DNA of 24,317 nt, from positions 1-24,317 of the forward strand of contig JADGQD010000006.1 of NCBI GenBank assembly GCA_017882065.1. The letters run 5' to 3'. Of this stretch, positions 21,688 through 24,317 are shown in pieces. The position numbers were made by a program, and so were the translations under genes. The first letter of the stretch is position 1. Each line of letters opens with the position of its first letter. This stretch comes from Anaerolineales bacterium. Lineage in GTDB: Bacteria; Chloroflexota; Anaerolineae; Anaerolineales; Villigracilaceae. The notes beneath the pieces are model-generated. The model did no database searches. It worked only from the letters and a program-made list of their open reading frames with translations, and was not told the origin of the DNA.

Positions 21688-22686
21688 ATGAAATCCATAA
21701 TCTCGATTGACGTTCTTACCAAGCTTGGCGGCTTAGCCAAACAGACTTTTCTAAAAGCATTTTTAGCCTTACTGATAATAACCGGGTGCATCGGTATCGT
21801 CTTAATTCGGAATATGGACCCCGTATTTTTGCCGAACTTCCTTGGAACCGACCTGGTAGCCTGCTTGTTTCTGGCGTGGGTGTTCCTTCTGTGGAAAACG
21901 GAGCCTCCAATCTTGCCACTCAGCATACTTGGAGCGGTACCCCTTATAATTGGGATCGGGGCATTTCTGATGACGGGGAATTGGATGTGGTGGTTGGTAG
22001 TGATATTTGGGTATGCGGGGTGGGCGATTTGGTCGAATTATTTTCGCGCTCCGGCTTTGCGCGTGGCGATGCAACAGTGGAAAGCGGGAAATGCCGAGCG
22101 AGCCATATTGGTGCTTGATCGTTACATAGAATCGCATGCTTCTTCAAGCGACGCGTATCAGCATAGAGCATGGTTTCGATTAGATCGGGCGCAATACCTT
22201 GAAGCGGAGCAAGACATTCAAACTGCGTTGCGATTGAAGCCACGGTCGTATTTCTCGCATTACATATTAGGGCGGATTCTATTGGAACAAGGGCGTATAC
22301 CAGAAGCAAGGGAATCTCTCGAGGCCGCCGTGCGGTTGGGACCTGGTCGCGGGATAAGCTACTTATCGCTAGGGATAATCTATCATTTAGAGGCTGAACA
22401 CATTTTGGCAGTTGAGGCCTTGTGCAATGGCGTAGGATGGGGATTGCCTAATACTTCAAATTATTTCCTGGCTTACTATTACATGGGGCGCAATCTGGAT
22501 GCGCTGGGCCAGTCCGCCTCGGGTGCAAGAGCGTACGAACTGATGGCCAGATATAGGAAAGGGTATGACAAGCTGGTCGCTGTACTGCAGACCGACAGTA
22601 GCCCAGAAACCCCCACCAGCAAATTGTATCGTACGGATTTGTCAGATATGCGGCGTCGTCTGAATTTGGAAATCAAGCACACCTGA
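21688..22686 (+). CDS. Membrane protein with tetratricopeptide repeats
   Basis: A 332-residue protein with four predicted membrane segments in the N-terminal third (about 22-40, 53-69, 78-95 and 99-115). A soluble C-terminal region of helical repeats follows. TPR-type units are visible at about 124-150 (MQQWKAGNAERAILVLDRYI), 156-185 (AYQHRAWFRLDRAQYLEAEQ) and 190-220 (YILGRILLEQGRIPEARESL), each with the small and aromatic residues at TPR positions. TPR domains bind partner proteins; no enzyme motif is seen and I do not recognise a specific function. It looks more AT-rich than its neighbours and is flanked by small palindromic repeats. The ATG at 21688 has only a weak GAG upstream; no other start fits the membrane segments better. 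Confidence 0.75.
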   Translation: MKSIISIDVLTKLGGLAKQTFLKAFLALLIITGCIGIVLIRNMDPVFLPNFLGTDLVACLFLAWVFLLWKTEPPILPLSILGAVPLIIGIGAFLMTGNWMWWLVVIFGYAGWAIWSNYFRAPALRVAMQQWKAGNAERAILVLDRYIESHASSSDAYQHRAWFRLDRAQYLEAEQDIQTALRLKPRSYFSHYILGRILLEQGRIPEARESLEAAVRLGPGRGISYLSLGIIYHLEAEHILAVEALCNGVGWGLPNTSNYFLAYYYMGRNLDALGQSASGARAYELMARYRKGYDKLVAVLQTDSSPETPTSKLYRTDLSDMRRRLNLEIKHT

Positions 22687-22695
22687 CCACCGCCT

Positions 22696-22720
22696 GCAGC
22701 CGACAGGCGCTGCGCGCCTG
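22696..22720. repeat. Palindromic repeat right of the TPR gene
   Basis: CAGGCGC (22704-22710) and GCGCCTG (22714-22720) form a perfect stem around TGC. The preceding word GCAGCCGAC (22696-22704) is identical to that at 21531-21539. Ten bases after the TPR stop, so it may also help end the + transcript, though no T-run follows. Confidence 0.45.
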
Positions 22721-22826
22721 GATGACAGGCTAAATTAGGTTCATTGGAGGGGTGCTCGTTTTGGGGTGTATGGAGCGGGTTGATCATCCCCCAAAATGGA
22801 TTTCTTCGTCTCCAACCCTTGATGAT

Positions 22827-22857
22827 AAAAAATCCCCGCAGGAAAACCTGCGGGGAT
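22827..22857 (-). terminator. Intrinsic terminator of the sugar-binding protein gene
   Basis: ATCCCCGCAGG (22832-22842), loop AAAA (22843-22846), CCTGCGGGGAT (22847-22857): an 11-bp perfect, GC-rich stem. Read on the - strand it is followed by a run of six T (22832-22827), the textbook form of a Rho-independent terminator, 36 bases after the stop codon of the upstream gene. Confidence 0.9.
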
Positions 22858-22892
22858 GTCTATATGGATGGGTTCAATAATCCTAGAAGGAA

Positions 22893-24317
22893 TTATTGAC
22901 CCTTGGCAGCTTTCCAAGCGGTGTACTGTGTCTGGACCTCTGTGATGAGTGCTTCGAGGCCAGCGGCCTTCAACGCCGCAATGTACTTCGGGAGTTCAGT
23001 CGTCGGGTCCACGGAACCGGTCAGCAACGCCCTCTGGCTGCCGTCAACCACAGCCTGTAACGCTGTGACCTGAGCCGCTACTGGGGTGGGGTCGAAGGTG
23101 AAGCCCAACGTAGGCATCGGGATGGCGTCCGCGGAGTAATCGATCAGCAATTGGTTCTTTGCAGGATCTTCCTTGTTGGTAACCTTCTGGAGGGTGACAT
23201 CGCCCATGACCCACGCGCCAGCAATCGCGGTTACCCAAGTGTTGCTTGCAGAGACATTCACGCGGCCATCCGGGTCCACAGTCCAATCTGTATCGGGAAC
23301 ACCGTATAGCATCATGTTAATGAGCGTGGAGTCGCTGTGCATGAGGTTGATGAACTTCATCGCTACAACCGGATTCTCTGAGGTCACGGGGATGGCGAGC
23401 ATCGAGCCCTGGGTATCGCTGGTGTTGATGATCTTGGGCTCGGTATAGATTTCTCCCAGCTTCAGGTCAGGATTGCCGGAGGCGGTCATCATCTCAACCG
23501 CCTTGACGTTGTTGCCCTTGAGGGGCATGACGTCGACGAAGAAATTACCAACGTTCAGAGTATCGTTGGGCAGGAAGGTGGTCAAGGCGGCATCGTGATT
23601 GATGTATCCAGCGGTATAAAAACCGCGGATCGTGTTCAGGTAATCGGCCATCCACGGTGTGTCCATGGGGTCGATGATGGTCTCATCCACGTTGCCGCTG
23701 GCATCTGGCATGCCGCTCATGTTGACGATGTAGTCAGACGAGGTGGTAAGGCCGTGCTGCCATTGCATAAAGGCAATGGTCCCATCCGTGAGGTAAGGAA
23801 ACATATCCGGGTGGGCTGCTTTCGCGAGCGCGAGCCAGGGCTCGAGATCCGCTATGGTCGTGATAGCAGCAGCATCTGCCTCGGTGAAACCGATTTCGTC
23901 AGCTACGGTTTTGTTATAGACGAAGCCCCACGGAACGGAGAGCTCTTTGTTGGTGGGAACCGCATAGTTCACGCCGTTGACCTGCGCACCGCTGAGGAAG
24001 CCGGGACTCATGCTGCTGGTGAGGATGCCTTGACCATACTGCTCGAGCAGGTTGCCGTTCGGACCAGTGGGATCGTTCAACTTGGTCAACAAGCCTTCGC
24101 TGACTTCCTTCCCGTAAAATTCCCAGGCTGCGGTGAAGAAGATGTCCGCCTTCGTACCAGCTTCCAGAGCGGTGACTGCAGTTCCAGCCCAGTCGCCCCA
24201 GCCGATGATGTGGAAGACAACGTTGGCGTTGATGAGCGGTTCAATATAAGCGTTAATCGCTGCCTCAACAGCGGGGCGGTCCGCGGAATCCCCGTTGCCG
24301 ACCATGTAGTAGTCGAT
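22893..24317 (-). CDS. ABC-transporter extracellular solute-binding protein (family 1), N-terminally incomplete
   Basis: Sugar-binding lipoprotein of an ABC importer. The frame is open to the right edge of the window; the visible 475 residues begin with IDYYMVGNGDSADRPAVEAA, which in relatives follows the signal peptide and lipid-anchored cysteine, so probably only some 40-60 residues are missing. The family-1 binding-protein pattern is seen in GTKADIFFTAAWEFYGKEV and NYAVPTNKELSVPWGFVYNK in the first lobe, and QGSMLAIPVTSENPVVAMKF in the second. The C-terminal GFTFDPTPVAAQVTALQAVV resembles the LipO/LplA-type subgroup with a DUF3502-like tail. Membrane permeases are not in the window. Given the neighbours, the ligand may be an oligosaccharide from hemicellulose or a uronate-containing glycan, but nothing in the sequence shows it. 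An intrinsic terminator follows. Confidence 0.88.
   Translation of the reverse strand: MDYYMVGNGDSADRPAVEAAINAYIEPLINANVVFHIIGWGDWAGTAVTALEAGTKADIFFTAAWEFYGKEVSEGLLTKLNDPTGPNGNLLEQYGQGILTSSMSPGFLSGAQVNGVNYAVPTNKELSVPWGFVYNKTVADEIGFTEADAAAITTIADLEPWLALAKAAHPDMFPYLTDGTIAFMQWQHGLTTSSDYIVNMSGMPDASGNVDETIIDPMDTPWMADYLNTIRGFYTAGYINHDAALTTFLPNDTLNVGNFFVDVMPLKGNNVKAVEMMTASGNPDLKLGEIYTEPKIINTSDTQGSMLAIPVTSENPVVAMKFINLMHSDSTLINMMLYGVPDTDWTVDPDGRVNVSASNTWVTAIAGAWVMGDVTLQKVTNKEDPAKNQLLIDYSADAIPMPTLGFTFDPTPVAAQVTALQAVVDGSQRALLTGSVDPTTELPKYIAALKAAGLEALITEVQTQYTAWKAAKGQ

Larger units (their letters stand above)
22687..22892. other. Convergent intergenic region after the TPR and sugar-binding genes
   Basis: No gene recognised. 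It holds a 7-bp perfect hairpin (22704-22720) and the intrinsic terminator of the - strand gene (22827-22857). Confidence 0.5.

Overview
The window is a carbohydrate-catabolism region of a free-living, probably anaerobic bacterium. The mix of a DUF58/transglutaminase-domain pair, a cupin-type phosphoglucose isomerase, an IolB-type isomerase in a uronate cluster, a Gfo/Idh/MocA-Zn-alcohol dehydrogenase pair and an IS110 element fits Chloroflexota (Anaerolineae-like). This assignment is inference from gene content; there is no marker gene in the window. No tRNA, rRNA or CRISPR array was seen.

Left part (1-6472, + strand): a tightly spaced seven-gene set. In order it holds a Gfo/Idh/MocA oxidoreductase (5' end outside the window), a zinc alcohol dehydrogenase, a cupin-type glucose-6-phosphate isomerase, a 2-hydroxyacid dehydrogenase, a KDPG/KHG aldolase, a shikimate-dehydrogenase-like protein and an L-fucose/L-arabinose isomerase-like protein. 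The families are recognisable but the pathway is not a textbook one. It looks like oxidation and isomerisation of a sugar, cyclitol or sugar acid ending in an aldolase that releases pyruvate.

Middle part (6473-10298): a decayed, insertion-rich island where the two flanking operons converge. It contains a frameshifted piece of a GH43-like glycosidase, an isolated RraA-family gene, an IS110-family transposase with a structured leader that may encode its bridge RNA, and the C-terminal piece of a GH2 beta-glucuronidase.

Right-centre (16564 down to 10299, - strand): a GH88 unsaturated glucuronyl hydrolase, an IolB/KduI-family isomerase, KduD, an aldehyde dehydrogenase, a PfkB-family KDG kinase and a second KDPG aldolase. 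Together they form a nearly complete route from unsaturated uronate-ended oligosaccharides to pyruvate plus glyceraldehyde 3-phosphate, with an IolB-type protein in the position normally held by KduI.

Right part (16642-24317): a DUF58 gene broken by an in-frame TAG and a transglutaminase-domain membrane protein broken by two frameshifts (- strand, no MoxR ATPase next to them). Then come a GH12 endoglucanase lipoprotein (+), a membrane TPR protein (+), and an ABC-transporter sugar-binding lipoprotein (-, N-terminus outside the window) followed by a clear intrinsic terminator. The GH88, GH12, GH2 and GH43 traces point to growth on plant or algal hemicellulose and uronate-containing polysaccharides.
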